Part shown: positions 1 to 7,890 of the stretch, one piece after another | Numbering within the stretch: position 1 is the stretch's first letter | Layout: every line of letters starts with the position of its first letter | Assembly: GCA_017450985.1 (NCBI GenBank) | Contig: JAFSSN010000110.1 | Span: 1 to 35,529 of the forward strand | Origin: Bacteroidaceae bacterium | Lineage (GTDB): Bacteria > Bacteroidota > Bacteroidia > Bacteroidales > Bacteroidaceae | Direction: 5' to 3' | DNA: 35,529 nt | Translations under genes and position numbers: made by a program | The notes under the pieces: generated by a model | The model's database searches: none | What the model was told of the DNA's origin: nothing | What the model saw: only the letters and a program-made list of their open reading frames with translations

Positions 1-1988
1 TTAGGCGAGCAGTCATCGGCAGTCATTGTTTTGCCAAACAGCTTGGGCGGTACACCATACATCGTGCGGAAACACCGGCTGAAATAGCTGACAGAGGAAA
101 ACCCTGTGGCGTAGCTGACTTCGGTGACTGTCAGTTGTTCTTCACGGAGCAGTTCAGAAGCACGACGCAGACGGATAGTACGGATGAACTCTGTAGGTTT
201 CTGACCTGTCAGTGACTGGATTTTCCGATAGAAGGTCATACGGCTCATGCACATGTCTCGGCTAAGCTCTTCAACCGTATATTTTTCATTATTCAGATTC
301 TTTTCGACAAATAGAATAGCTTTTTGGAGGAGCGGATCAATCTCCGGCTGTTGCTGTGACGAGCCTTCTGACGGTTCTTCAGCAACTTTTTTTGTTTCCG
401 CCTTCATCATTTCAAGGAATTTATCACGTTGGCGTCTCAAAATGATATTATGTATAACCAGCACTCCAATACCAATGAAAAACAGCAAATAGACGCACCA
501 CATCCACCATGATGTGAGCCAACGAGACATGCGTTCAACAACCATATCACGCTTTGGGTGGTTCCACCTGGTACCAGGAGCAGTCTCCTGTAGTTCGATA
601 CAATACACGCCATCAGCTTCTCGGCTCTGCTGGCGCAAAGTTTGGCGCGCCATGTCGTAAAGACGCACATAGCGATCATAGACAATGACAAGCCGCCCCG
701 TGCTGTCAGTACTCATGGCTACAATGCCGTCGCTATATTCATTGGTAGCATACTCGTCAACCGACAACTGTCCGTCCTTATAACGGTAAAGTTTGCCGAA
801 AATGGTGCCAAGCCATAGTGTTCCGTTAGCAGAAAAAGTCATGGCAGAAACATCCTTCGTGTCGGGAAGAACTATTTCCTCTGTCTCTGAAGATAGTCTC
901 TTTCGTCGGATATCTTTTCCCGTACTAAACCAAAGCGTGCTATCCTTAGAGAAAGCCATGGCAGTAGGACGGGTTGACAATTGGCGTACTTGCCGCATAG
1001 AGTCGGCAGACTCTGTAGTCATGATTTCCTTGACATCCCACCTTTTGACCCTGCCAATAGCTGCTGATACTCCCTCGTGGCTTGCCACCAGTAGCCTCCC
1101 ATGAGTGTCGAGCGATAAGCGACCTGACAAACTTGTACCAACAGGCAGAATGTTATCAAGGGGAAAAGGCGTCAGCTGATTACCAGTCTCGTATGCCCGA
1201 AGTCCATTTAAGGTACTAACCCACAGCCGATTATCATCTTTCAAGAATATGACATCCATGACTGTTCCCTGGGCGGCCTGTGGCTGAATGTCTATGTTAC
1301 CATTATCAGGATGGTAACACACTACGCCACGCCCCATGGTTCCCACCCAAAGGGTGCCCTTCACCCCATCTGCCAAGTCTGTCGGCTGGGCATCAAACTC
1401 CCACGGAACTTCCACCAGTTTTTCACCTTTCAGACAAAGCAATCCGCCTTGCCATTGCGTGACCCATATGCAGCCACTGGCATCTTCAAACAAGCGGGCC
1501 ACATATTTTTCTGGCGACGAGTAAGTGGCTTTGAGCGTCAGCGTAGGGCCAAAGCGGTATACTTTCATGTTTGACGTCAGCAGGACGTCGCCGTTACGCA
1601 AAACGATAATGTCATCCACCCGCTTGTCATCGACTTCTGCCATTCGTTTGATAGAAAAGTCCTTTTTGTCAAGCACGTATGCACCGTGAAACGTTCCAAT
1701 GACAATGTGTCGTCCCGCCTCGGCCAGGCATGCTACGTTGTTGCTACCTAACAGATCGGAGGTTTCGGCATCGCTGCGAAACACATCTACTTGCCGTCCG
1801 TCATCACGACAAACACCACCCCCTTCGGTGGCATACCAAAGGCAACCCTCACTGTCTTCAATCAAGAATAACACCTTATCAGAAGATAATAGTTCCTGAT
1901 TGGGCATTTTCAGGCATTGCAGCTCTTGTGCCGACAGGTCTGTCATCAGCAATAAAAATCCAAGGAATATCCACAACGTGTAACGCAT
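1..1988 (-). CDS. SusR-like one-component regulator: beta-propeller sensor, one TM helix, AraC-type HTH (3' end cut by window)
   Basis: The frame is open from the ATG at 1986-1988 to the window edge without a stop, so the last residues lie outside. About 662 residues are visible. An N-terminal signal/anchor ends near LSAQ (residue 20). Residues 25-480 carry repeated propeller motifs of the form GxLWxxTxxG (CLWYATEGGG, CIWVTQWQGG, TLWVGTMGRG, LWVSTLNG, TLWLGTIFG), as in the sensor of Bacteroidetes hybrid two-component systems. One TM helix lies near 491-512. A charged linker leads to an AraC domain from about 547, with helices at 566-590 and 615-647 (TGFSSVSYFSRCF). There is no histidine kinase, receiver or evident Y_Y_Y domain, so it should sense a periplasmic ligand, probably a glycan, and bind DNA directly, as SusR is thought to do. 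The target is not visible and may lie to the left of the window. Confidence 0.85.
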   Translation of the reverse strand, partial: MRYTLWIFLGFLLLMTDLSAQELQCLKMPNQELLSSDKVLFLIEDSEGCLWYATEGGGVCRDDGRQVDVFRSDAETSDLLGSNNVACLAEAGRHIVIGTFHGAYVLDKKDFSIKRMAEVDDKRVDDIIVLRNGDVLLTSNMKVYRFGPTLTLKATYSSPEKYVARLFEDASGCIWVTQWQGGLLCLKGEKLVEVPWEFDAQPTDLADGVKGTLWVGTMGRGVVCYHPDNGNIDIQPQAAQGTVMDVIFLKDDNRLWVSTLNGLRAYETGNQLTPFPLDNILPVGTSLSGRLSLDTHGRLLVASHEGVSAAIGRVKRWDVKEIMTTESADSMRQVRQLSTRPTAMAFSKDSTLWFSTGKDIRRKRLSSETEEIVLPDTKDVSAMTFSANGTLWLGTIFGKLYRYKDGQLSVDEYATNEYSDGIVAMSTDSTGRLVIVYDRYVRLYDMARQTLRQQSREADGVYCIELQETAPGTRWNHPKRDMVVERMSRWLTSWWMWCVYLLFFIGIGVLVIHNIILRRQRDKFLEMMKAETKKVAEEPSEGSSQQQPEIDPLLQKAILFVEKNLNNEKYTVEELSRDMCMSRMTFYRKIQSLTGQKPTEFIRTIRLRRASELLREEQLTVTEVSYATGFSSVSYFSRCFRTMYGVPPKLFGKTMTADDCSP

Positions 1989-2005
1989 GATTCTATTTTT
2001 GTTTG

Positions 2006-2013
2006 CAAAGTTA
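2006..2013 (-). promoter_or_regulatory. -7 element of the propeller/AraC regulator
   Basis: The minus strand reads TAACTTTG, matching TAnnTTTG, 17 bases upstream of the ATG at 1988. No good -33 TTTG is visible. The leader would be very short. Confidence 0.5.
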
Positions 2014-2461
2014 TATAATTTCCACGTATTATGACATCCGTACAACTAACTTTAAAGTATTTTTGTTTTTGGGGGAGTCTGAAAGTCATATAAACAACTC
2101 ATCTAACGAAAAACTAAACCCTTTTTACGCAGTCCGTGATGGCTATCAACTTGACAGTGTAGAATAACGAGAGACAAAATTGCCGATGCAAGATATTCCT
2201 GTAGTCGAGTACAAGTACTCTGCTGGTGCAGCCCCGAGGCTTAATACATATTCGAATTATTGCTGTCCGGTAAACTTTTTGAGTTAGACAAAATTAGGAC
2301 TGACACTTCTCTTTCTCATTGAAGAATTTGGAATAGCCAAACTTTTTTTCAAAGAAAAAAAGGCAGTTTAAAAGACATATTTTGCCCCATAATACCACCT
2401 CAACATTTCTTTTCCCTACCGTCCAACCGTCCCCAAACCTTCTCCCTCCTTTCTCCCTCAC

Positions 2462-2556
2462 TTGTCCAGTACTTGTTCAGTATTTGTTCAGTACTTGTTC
2501 AGTCGTACACTGAACAAATACTGAAGAAGTAGTGAGCATATACTGAACAAATGAAA
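2462..2556. repeat. Palindromic intergenic repeat, copy 1 (tandemly expanded)
   Basis: Three copies of (T/C)AGTA(C/T)TTGTTCAGT-like units are followed by an inverted half ACTGAACAA. The core stem is TTGTTCAGT, loop CGTAC, ACTGAACAA. A 29-base stretch at 2489-2517 is identical to 26537-26565, and the 20 bases at 2462-2481 are identical to 26532-26551. This copy has an extra internal unit compared with the second copy, and more TACTGAACAA-type half-sites follow to 2552. Confidence 0.75.
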
Positions 2557-2708
2557 GACATAAATAGGAAGATGAACAGGAATAAATAAACAGCAAAAAA
2601 GCTTCATATACTTGTCATTTTTGCAGTCAGTACAGGACAATAATACGAATTTTCATCGTTTTTTGACAAAAAAGCGCAAAAAAACGTAACCACTTTACGG
2701 AAATTATA

Positions 2709-2716
2709 TACCTTTG
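2709..2716 (+). promoter_or_regulatory. -7 element for the lipoprotein hydrolase
   Basis: TACCTTTG at 2709-2716 fits TAnnTTTG. It lies about 68 bases upstream of the ATG at 2785, in AT-rich DNA, and implies a leader of roughly 60 bases. Confidence 0.6.
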
Positions 2717-2784
2717 CACACAGATTTGAAAATGATTATATATCATTTATATCTTACATTCTACATAATAAATAAATAACAATT

Positions 2785-4224
2785 ATGAAAATTAGTAAAA
2801 TCTTCAAGTTGTCATGCTTCGCCATGGCAGCAACAATGGTGTTCGCAAGCTGTTCATCAGACGAAGACCTCAACAAGAGTGTTGCAACAACAGATTATGA
2901 CAACGCAGAGTTGTTGGACCTTATTACTACAAATGCTCAGCCTACCATTCTCACAGAGAACGACTACACAGTAGAGGAGTTCGCAGACCAGATTTTCGGT
3001 GCTGACGGTTCAAATGCCAGCGAGGAGCAGCAGGCAGCAAAGGCTAAGTTCCTTGCTACCGAAAAAGTAAAAGCTGACTCTATGGCAAACGTACTTGGCC
3101 AGAACGGTATTACAAAGTACTTCAAAAAAATCACATACACTTATCCATCTATCGACGAGAACGGCAAGACTATCCAGCTTTCTGCACTCGTTACATGGGG
3201 TTACTGGAAGATGTTCGGCAAGTCATTCAACCTTGACCAGGACAACATGGTGCTTTACTGCCCATACACTCACACTCTCAACAGCGAGTGCGCAACTGTC
3301 AGCGGCGGTGGCAACGAGCTTACTCTCCTCACAGAGGAAGTGCTCATGATTATGCCTGACTACGAAGGCTTCGGACAGACTAACGGCCGCGACCAGGTTT
3401 ACCTCAACCACAGCCTTTGCGCACGTCACATCGTTGACGCTCTCGCACCTGGCTACCAGATTTTCAAGAACAACAATGGTACTTTCGAGAAGGACTACAA
3501 GTTCATCATCATGGGTGCTTCACAGGGTGGTGCTAACACTATCGCTACACTCAAGTATATGGAGAACAATTTCGAGACTCGCAACGGAGTTAGAAAGAGC
3601 CTTGCTAACTGGTACTCACTCGACCACGTTGACGTATGCTGTGGTCCTTACAGCCCTGCAACTACTATGCAGAAGTACTATGAGTGGGGAAAGGTTTCTT
3701 TCCCAGTAGCATTCCCATTGGTCATCAAGTCTATGATTGCTTGCTATCCTGACGTCATGGCAGGTGTTAAGGAGAGCGACTTCTACTCTGCTTCTTATCT
3801 CGCTCACAAGTCTGAGTTCGACAACATCTTCAAGAACAAGACTAAGAAGGTCAGCGACATCAACGAGCTTATGATTAAGTACTGTGCTACAGCTGCTCAC
3901 AAGAAGTCTGACAAGGACAAGCTCTACCTCTCTGACTTCATGAGTGCTGCAGGTCAGAACATGAACTCAGACATCATGAAGAAGCTTACTAAGTGCTTGG
4001 AGAAGAACGAACTTACTACAGGTTGGATTCCACAGCATAAGATTGACTTCTACTGTTCAGAGGGTGACGAGGTCGTTCCTTACGAGAACTCATTGAAGAT
4101 GATTTCTTTTGCACAGAAGTACAGCCTCGTAATCGCTATCGACTACAGCGAGACTGTAAGCAAGAGCCACACAGCATCTTGTGCTAAGTGGATGGCTAAG
4201 AAGTTCACTCTTCACAACATGTAA
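2785..4224 (+). CDS. Lipoprotein alpha/beta hydrolase (lipase/esterase-like), probably surface exposed
   Basis: This is a 479-residue serine hydrolase. The N-terminus is a type II signal peptide with lipobox FASC, lipid Cys at residue 23. The residues after it (SSDED) are acidic, like the lipoprotein export signals of Bacteroidetes that send lipoproteins to the cell surface. The nucleophile elbow is GASQGG with Ser246. The likely acid is Asp428 (SEGDEVVP, a common lipase/peptidase pattern) and the likely base His462 (KSHTAS). The fold is that of secretory lipases or large alpha/beta hydrolases; the substrate is unknown. The gene stands alone between its own promoter and a 14-bp-stem terminator. 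Codon choice is very regular (AAC, GAC, AAG, TTC, CTC), which together with the promoter suggests high expression. Confidence 0.8.
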   Translation: MKISKIFKLSCFAMAATMVFASCSSDEDLNKSVATTDYDNAELLDLITTNAQPTILTENDYTVEEFADQIFGADGSNASEEQQAAKAKFLATEKVKADSMANVLGQNGITKYFKKITYTYPSIDENGKTIQLSALVTWGYWKMFGKSFNLDQDNMVLYCPYTHTLNSECATVSGGGNELTLLTEEVLMIMPDYEGFGQTNGRDQVYLNHSLCARHIVDALAPGYQIFKNNNGTFEKDYKFIIMGASQGGANTIATLKYMENNFETRNGVRKSLANWYSLDHVDVCCGPYSPATTMQKYYEWGKVSFPVAFPLVIKSMIACYPDVMAGVKESDFYSASYLAHKSEFDNIFKNKTKKVSDINELMIKYCATAAHKKSDKDKLYLSDFMSAAGQNMNSDIMKKLTKCLEKNELTTGWIPQHKIDFYCSEGDEVVPYENSLKMISFAQKYSLVIAIDYSETVSKSHTASCAKWMAKKFTLHNM

Positions 4225-4580
4225 TTGACTCAGCTTTCGAAAGCATACAGTTTCAGAATATAAAAACATCATAACCTCTCTTTGACGAGCAAAGAGAGGT
4301 TATTTTTTTACTTAAAATTACATTGATTCCACAAAACTAATCGTCAATAAAACTCTGTTCGCATCCTTAATTCTTCATTCTTGACTCGCGCGCAGTTGTC
4401 CAAGTTGTCGTTTTTTAATTTGTTTTTTGGAGGGTATTGATATTGCTGGTTGATAAAGTTGTGACGGGGCGCTGCCACCGACACGTATGCTTTTGCCCTT
4501 TCAGTGCGAGAGCGTGCGAGGTATGCCACTCCAACTATGGTAAAATGAATTCTTCATTCTTCACTCTTCATTCTTAATTC
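4225..4580. other. Intergenic region between convergent genes
   Basis: After the terminator, 4311-4545 has no credible gene. A minus-strand frame at 4344-4529 exists, but its composition (VSVAAPRHNFINQQYQYPPK) looks like translated repeat DNA. The segment 4430-4530 may be a dispersed intergenic element. 4369-4383 and 4548-4587 carry heptad repeats of the TTCATTC/TTCACTC type. Confidence 0.4.
4271..4310 (+). terminator. Rho-independent terminator after the lipoprotein hydrolase
   Basis: There is a perfect 14-bp stem: ATAACCTCTCTTTG at 4271-4284 pairs with 4290-4303 across a 5-base loop and runs into a T tract at 4303-4309. Confidence 0.9.
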
Positions 4581-4587
4581 TTAATTT
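4548..4587 (-). repeat. Heptad repeat block downstream of the C13 peptidase gene
   Basis: Read on the minus strand the block is a run of GAATTAA, GAATGAA and GAGTGAA units that overlaps the stop codon at 4581-4583 and continues downstream of it. Similar blocks lie at 13040-13160, 13203-13218, 14903-14936 and 35455-35529. Confidence 0.75.
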
Positions 4588-6740
4588 CCAAAGAATTCCC
4601 CACACCTTTCCGTGTACAGATTGTCAAAGAGAGACTGGTTAAACACCGTCACGTGCGAACCGAGAGTATGACGCACAAGACGAAGGTACAACTCACGATA
4701 GGTCATGTCGGCATCATCATCAATAGCCGAAACAAGGTTATTAGTGAAACGGTCACTAAGCCAAACAGCCATATCTGTATCGTAGGCATCGGCAAAAGAA
4801 TATTCCGACGACGTGGCCGACGCAATGCCCAGCACACCCGGATAGCCCATCAACTCGTCCATCATACTGCCCGAAAAACATGGCTCTGCACAAAACAGAA
4901 GCTTACGGAAACGATGCTCCGAACACATCACGCTAATGACATCGCTGAGCATGTACGACGTGAAATGAGCATCACTCAATCCCCACAAGAAACGGTTATC
5001 CTCTCCGTGCCCCGTCCAATACACAAATACATTGCTATTTTCATCAGTATCAAGCACTACAGGCAGGTGTGAGCTTGCCCGTCCGGCAAGAATGTCACAC
5101 ACATCGTCGGCAGTAAGAGTATCGGTAGAATAATCTATCGTCACGCCGTCAAGAAGATTCGTTCCGTTGACCTCGGCACGCACCTCGCCCTGATAGATGT
5201 TTTGTGAGTCATAGCCCACATCATTGGCAGTTACAAGAATGATATGCTCGTCATCATATCCCCTGCGCTTCAACAGATGATACATATTCAACACATCTGC
5301 CTGATGACGATAGTTGAACCACCCCACAGAGCCGCACACAAGCAACGCCCAGCGCGACTTCAACGCACCATACGTTACAGATGCATCCTCGTTCAAGAAG
5401 TCCTGTATGTTGTTTGCCTGCCAGTTCCACGAAGCAAGCAACGACGACACACGATGCGAACCCACGGACGAAAGATAGTCGATAGTTGCCAGCTTGCCGT
5501 CGTACACACGCCAGTGGCAATAGGTATTAGCCACACGCGTGGTATAGGCATCGGCATCGAACGTAAGCATGCCCGTTGCACCGCACAATCCCGAAGGCAG
5601 CACTCCCATGCTGATGTTCGTCATACACTCCTTCATGCCAGCCACATCCCACGTTAGAGACGATGCGCCTTCAACAGCACCATACCCTTCAGAAGTAAGT
5701 ATGCGTATAGCATCATTCACTCCCACACTATCATTTTCAAGACAATAGAATGCCGACATTACGGCAAGCATAAAGGCATCGTAAGTCATACAATCGACCG
5801 AAGTAGGTATCACCCCGAAGCGTGACTCATAGCTCAGTTGAAAGCCCGACGAAGGACTTGCGTACATGGCCACTCCTTCCACCGACTCCACATCGGTATC
5901 GGTAAGCAGCAGGGCGTTGCTCATGACACCGTCGCTGAACAGCAGCCGCACATCATGTTTCTTGTTGGCATTACGATAGCGAATCATGCTTACGGCATCA
6001 TCGACGTGTGAAGCTGCACATACCACATCCGTCGCACCACTCTCCAGGGCTTCCGCCATGGCAGCCTCAACAGACTCCGTATTGCCACACTCGTACATCA
6101 CATTGCCGGCAAGCGTAAGCCCCAGTTCCTCGGTCTGGAAAGGAGCCCATTCAAAGAACGTCTGCCCATAGCTGTCGCGCGGCGACAACACGCACACACG
6201 CTTTCCACCCTCAAGGCTAACCTTGCTCAGCATAGCCTCACACTGCGATATGTCTGTCTCAGCAATGGCCCACAGGAAAGGCTTCTTTACCGTTCCCGTC
6301 GGAGTGACGGCATACCGTCTCACCACGCTTTCCGAACTCGCAAGCGGTGCAATAACCGCCTTGTCCGTCTTTCGCAATCGTTCCGCCACCACATCAAGAT
6401 GGTCGGAGAAATAAGGGCCTATAACCATGTCCACGCCAGAATCGTCGGCTATCGCATCGGCAAGACTGTCGAGGCTAACACAATTCTCATCATACCATTC
6501 CACATCGAGGTTCACGCCATTGGCAAGCGACGTCTGCGCCTTGTGGTAATTCTGACAGAACCACTCCGCCGTGCGATGCAGACGCGCGGCATAGTCTTCA
6601 CTTTCCGACAACGGGGCTATGACCACAATCCTGCGGCGTGTCCACCTCGTCCTCACAGCATCGGCAGGAACATCCGCCTCCTTCACACACGAAACCGCCG
6701 TCACCATCATAAGCAGCAACAATATGACCCTATTTCTCAT
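4581..6740 (-). CDS. Lipoprotein fusion: LivJ-like (PBP type I) binding domain plus legumain-type C13 cysteine peptidase
   Basis: 719 residues. The lipobox is AVSC with Cys18, followed by VKEAD, which resembles a surface-export signal. Residues 35-400 read as a branched-chain amino acid receptor fold (MVIGPYFSDH, KAVIAPLAS, VCVLSPRDSYGQ, MTYDAFMLAV). Residues 463-705 are a peptidase C13 domain. GSVGWFNYRHQAD (470-482) matches the start of legumain, including its catalytic Asn (N476). YWTGHG supplies His578, and CAEPCFSGSMM supplies the nucleophile Cys621. Glu619, Arg478 and His479 match legumain S1-pocket positions. There is no C-terminal prodomain. The start codon overlaps the stop of the upstream binding-lipoprotein gene by 11 bases, so the two are translationally coupled. 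No ABC permease is nearby, which argues for sensing coupled to proteolysis rather than transport. The domain calls are strong; the joint function is inferred. Confidence 0.85.
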   Translation of the reverse strand: MRNRVILLLLMMVTAVSCVKEADVPADAVRTRWTRRRIVVIAPLSESEDYAARLHRTAEWFCQNYHKAQTSLANGVNLDVEWYDENCVSLDSLADAIADDSGVDMVIGPYFSDHLDVVAERLRKTDKAVIAPLASSESVVRRYAVTPTGTVKKPFLWAIAETDISQCEAMLSKVSLEGGKRVCVLSPRDSYGQTFFEWAPFQTEELGLTLAGNVMYECGNTESVEAAMAEALESGATDVVCAASHVDDAVSMIRYRNANKKHDVRLLFSDGVMSNALLLTDTDVESVEGVAMYASPSSGFQLSYESRFGVIPTSVDCMTYDAFMLAVMSAFYCLENDSVGVNDAIRILTSEGYGAVEGASSLTWDVAGMKECMTNISMGVLPSGLCGATGMLTFDADAYTTRVANTYCHWRVYDGKLATIDYLSSVGSHRVSSLLASWNWQANNIQDFLNEDASVTYGALKSRWALLVCGSVGWFNYRHQADVLNMYHLLKRRGYDDEHIILVTANDVGYDSQNIYQGEVRAEVNGTNLLDGVTIDYSTDTLTADDVCDILAGRASSHLPVVLDTDENSNVFVYWTGHGEDNRFLWGLSDAHFTSYMLSDVISVMCSEHRFRKLLFCAEPCFSGSMMDELMGYPGVLGIASATSSEYSFADAYDTDMAVWLSDRFTNNLVSAIDDDADMTYRELYLRLVRHTLGSHVTVFNQSLFDNLYTERCGEFFGN

Positions 6741-7755
6741 ACGCAGTCTCCTTTCTTATTGCCTCGTCATGCAGCGATGCCTTCACAGCATCCAGCCGAC
6801 CGGCATATCTCGACGACACGACCACATCCACATATCCGCTTGCAAGTCCCCAACTCTGCACACGCGGCAGTTCACCTCCACGCCATTGGCGCACAAGCTC
6901 AGCCACAGCCTTGTCCATACGTTTTACGCACGAGAAAGGCACGCGCGAAGAATAGCGTTCCATGTCGGCATCAATGCCCACGGTATAGAATGACGAAGGA
7001 TGTTCACGATTATAGCGGTAGAATCCCTGACTGCTGCCACCGCAAAGTGGCACAACCATCTGACACTCCTCTGCCACCGAAAAGGAATAGGCATACAGCG
7101 CATCAGCCATATTAAAGCCTGCTGTCTCATTGTCAAGACTATATGTCACGACCTTTCGCCCGTCGTCAGTACCATACCCGTCGGTAAAGCCCTGCCTTGC
7201 CTCGGCAAGCACAGGCATGGCATCGTCGGCAGTCACCACCACGACATCGCGCACATCGTCCATGGCACGGGCAAGCCGTCCAGCCTCCCACATCGCACCG
7301 TACATGGGCAGATAGAGAGCATGGCCCTTTGCCCCTGCACGACGTTTGCCAATGAATACGACCTGAGTCATTTCATCGTCAGGCACCACATCGCCATACC
7401 GTTCTATGAAGTCATCATATCCGGCATCGGCAACAACAAGAAAAAGACGGGGTGTGTCGGCAGTCGTTCCGCTCGTAAGATTGTCTTTCAGGTATTCTGC
7501 TCCAGCCTCATACGACAGAGGCTCTACCGTTACGCTTCGCAAGCCTAACTCGTTGCACACAGTCTGCACGCCGAGATATATGCCGTCGTTATATCCCAAG
7601 TCACCCAAGGCATCGGGGGGAAACACGGCCACGACAACAGGGCTGTTGTCCATTCTCTCGCCCGTGAAGTCCTCGACCGAGCACGCCACGAAGAGAAAGG
7701 AAATGGAAAGATACAAACTAAGATGTATTATTTTTTTTGCAAAAGTACCGAGCAT
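6730..7755 (-). CDS. BMP/PnrA-like substrate-binding lipoprotein, first gene of the peptidase operon
   Basis: 341 residues from the ATG at 7755, chosen because it gives a compact signal peptide (Lys-Lys, hydrophobic core, FVAC lipobox) and because a -7 element at 7784-7791 makes the upstream ATG at 7809 unlikely. The mature part resembles the BMP family (PF02608; PnrA/TmpC nucleoside or lipid-binding lipoproteins): VVVAVFPPDALGDLGYNDG at the start, PLCGGSSQGFYRYN in the middle, and VGIDADM followed by SCVKRMDKAV near the end. These are type I periplasmic-binding folds. After the lipid Cys come SVED, acidic residues typical of surface lipoproteins. No transporter genes accompany it; its partner is the overlapping binding-domain/C13 peptidase gene. 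The ligand is unknown. Confidence 0.75.
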   Translation of the reverse strand: MLGTFAKKIIHLSLYLSISFLFVACSVEDFTGERMDNSPVVVAVFPPDALGDLGYNDGIYLGVQTVCNELGLRSVTVEPLSYEAGAEYLKDNLTSGTTADTPRLFLVVADAGYDDFIERYGDVVPDDEMTQVVFIGKRRAGAKGHALYLPMYGAMWEAGRLARAMDDVRDVVVVTADDAMPVLAEARQGFTDGYGTDDGRKVVTYSLDNETAGFNMADALYAYSFSVAEECQMVVPLCGGSSQGFYRYNREHPSSFYTVGIDADMERYSSRVPFSCVKRMDKAVAELVRQWRGGELPRVQSWGLASGYVDVVVSSRYAGRLDAVKASLHDEAIRKETAYEK

Positions 7756-7783
7756 AAACTTGCAACAAGTGTAAAAAATCATG

Positions 7784-7791
7784 CAAATATA
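7784..7791 (-). promoter_or_regulatory. -7 element of the binding-protein/C13 peptidase operon
   Basis: The minus strand reads TATATTTG, matching TAnnTTTG, 28 bases upstream of the ATG at 7755. It supports that start over the one at 7809. Confidence 0.55.
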
Positions 7792-7855
7792 AGGATAAAT
7801 GTCATTCACATATCGTAAAAGCGCGAATAAAGTAGTCCGGTGTTTCTAAAAAGCG

Positions 7856-7863
7856 TAACTTTG
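7856..7863 (+). promoter_or_regulatory. -7 element of murF
   Basis: TAACTTTG at 7856-7863 fits TAnnTTTG, 27 bases before the murF ATG. It is divergent from the promoter at 7784-7791. Confidence 0.55.
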
Positions 7864-7890
7864 TAACATAGATAATTAAACCGCAAAACA

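Larger units (their letters stand above)
1989..2784. other. Long intergenic region with a palindromic repeat and possible decayed mobile DNA
   Basis: There is no credible intact gene in about 800 bases. It holds the regulator promoter on the left and the hydrolase promoter on the right. 2207-2220 is the small inverted repeat GAGTAC-aa-GTACTC. On the minus strand, 2290-2340 encodes a short open tail ending in a stop, followed by a sequence containing TTTACCGGACAG that resembles the outer end of an insertion sequence. This is a weak impression without a database. 2462-2556 holds the CAGTACTTGTTCAGT palindromic repeat, described separately. Confidence 0.4.

Noticed and set aside
1..1988. Frameshifted pseudogene because TTA at 1-3 looked like the stop
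   Set aside because: That stop is in another frame. The true frame is open to the edge, so the gene is simply cut by the window.
4344..4529. 61-residue minus-strand frame as a gene
   Set aside because: Its end runs through heptad repeats and its composition looks like translated intergenic repeat DNA.
7740..7747. TACTTTTG on the minus strand as promoter of the binding-lipoprotein operon
   Set aside because: It lies inside the signal-peptide region of the coding sequence. A transcript from it would have no usable start before the lipobox. The element at 7784-7791 is better placed.
4653..7774. Long plus-strand frames opposite the 4581-7755 operon
   Set aside because: They are reading-frame shadows. 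The minus-strand frames have signal peptides, conserved motifs and an operon overlap.
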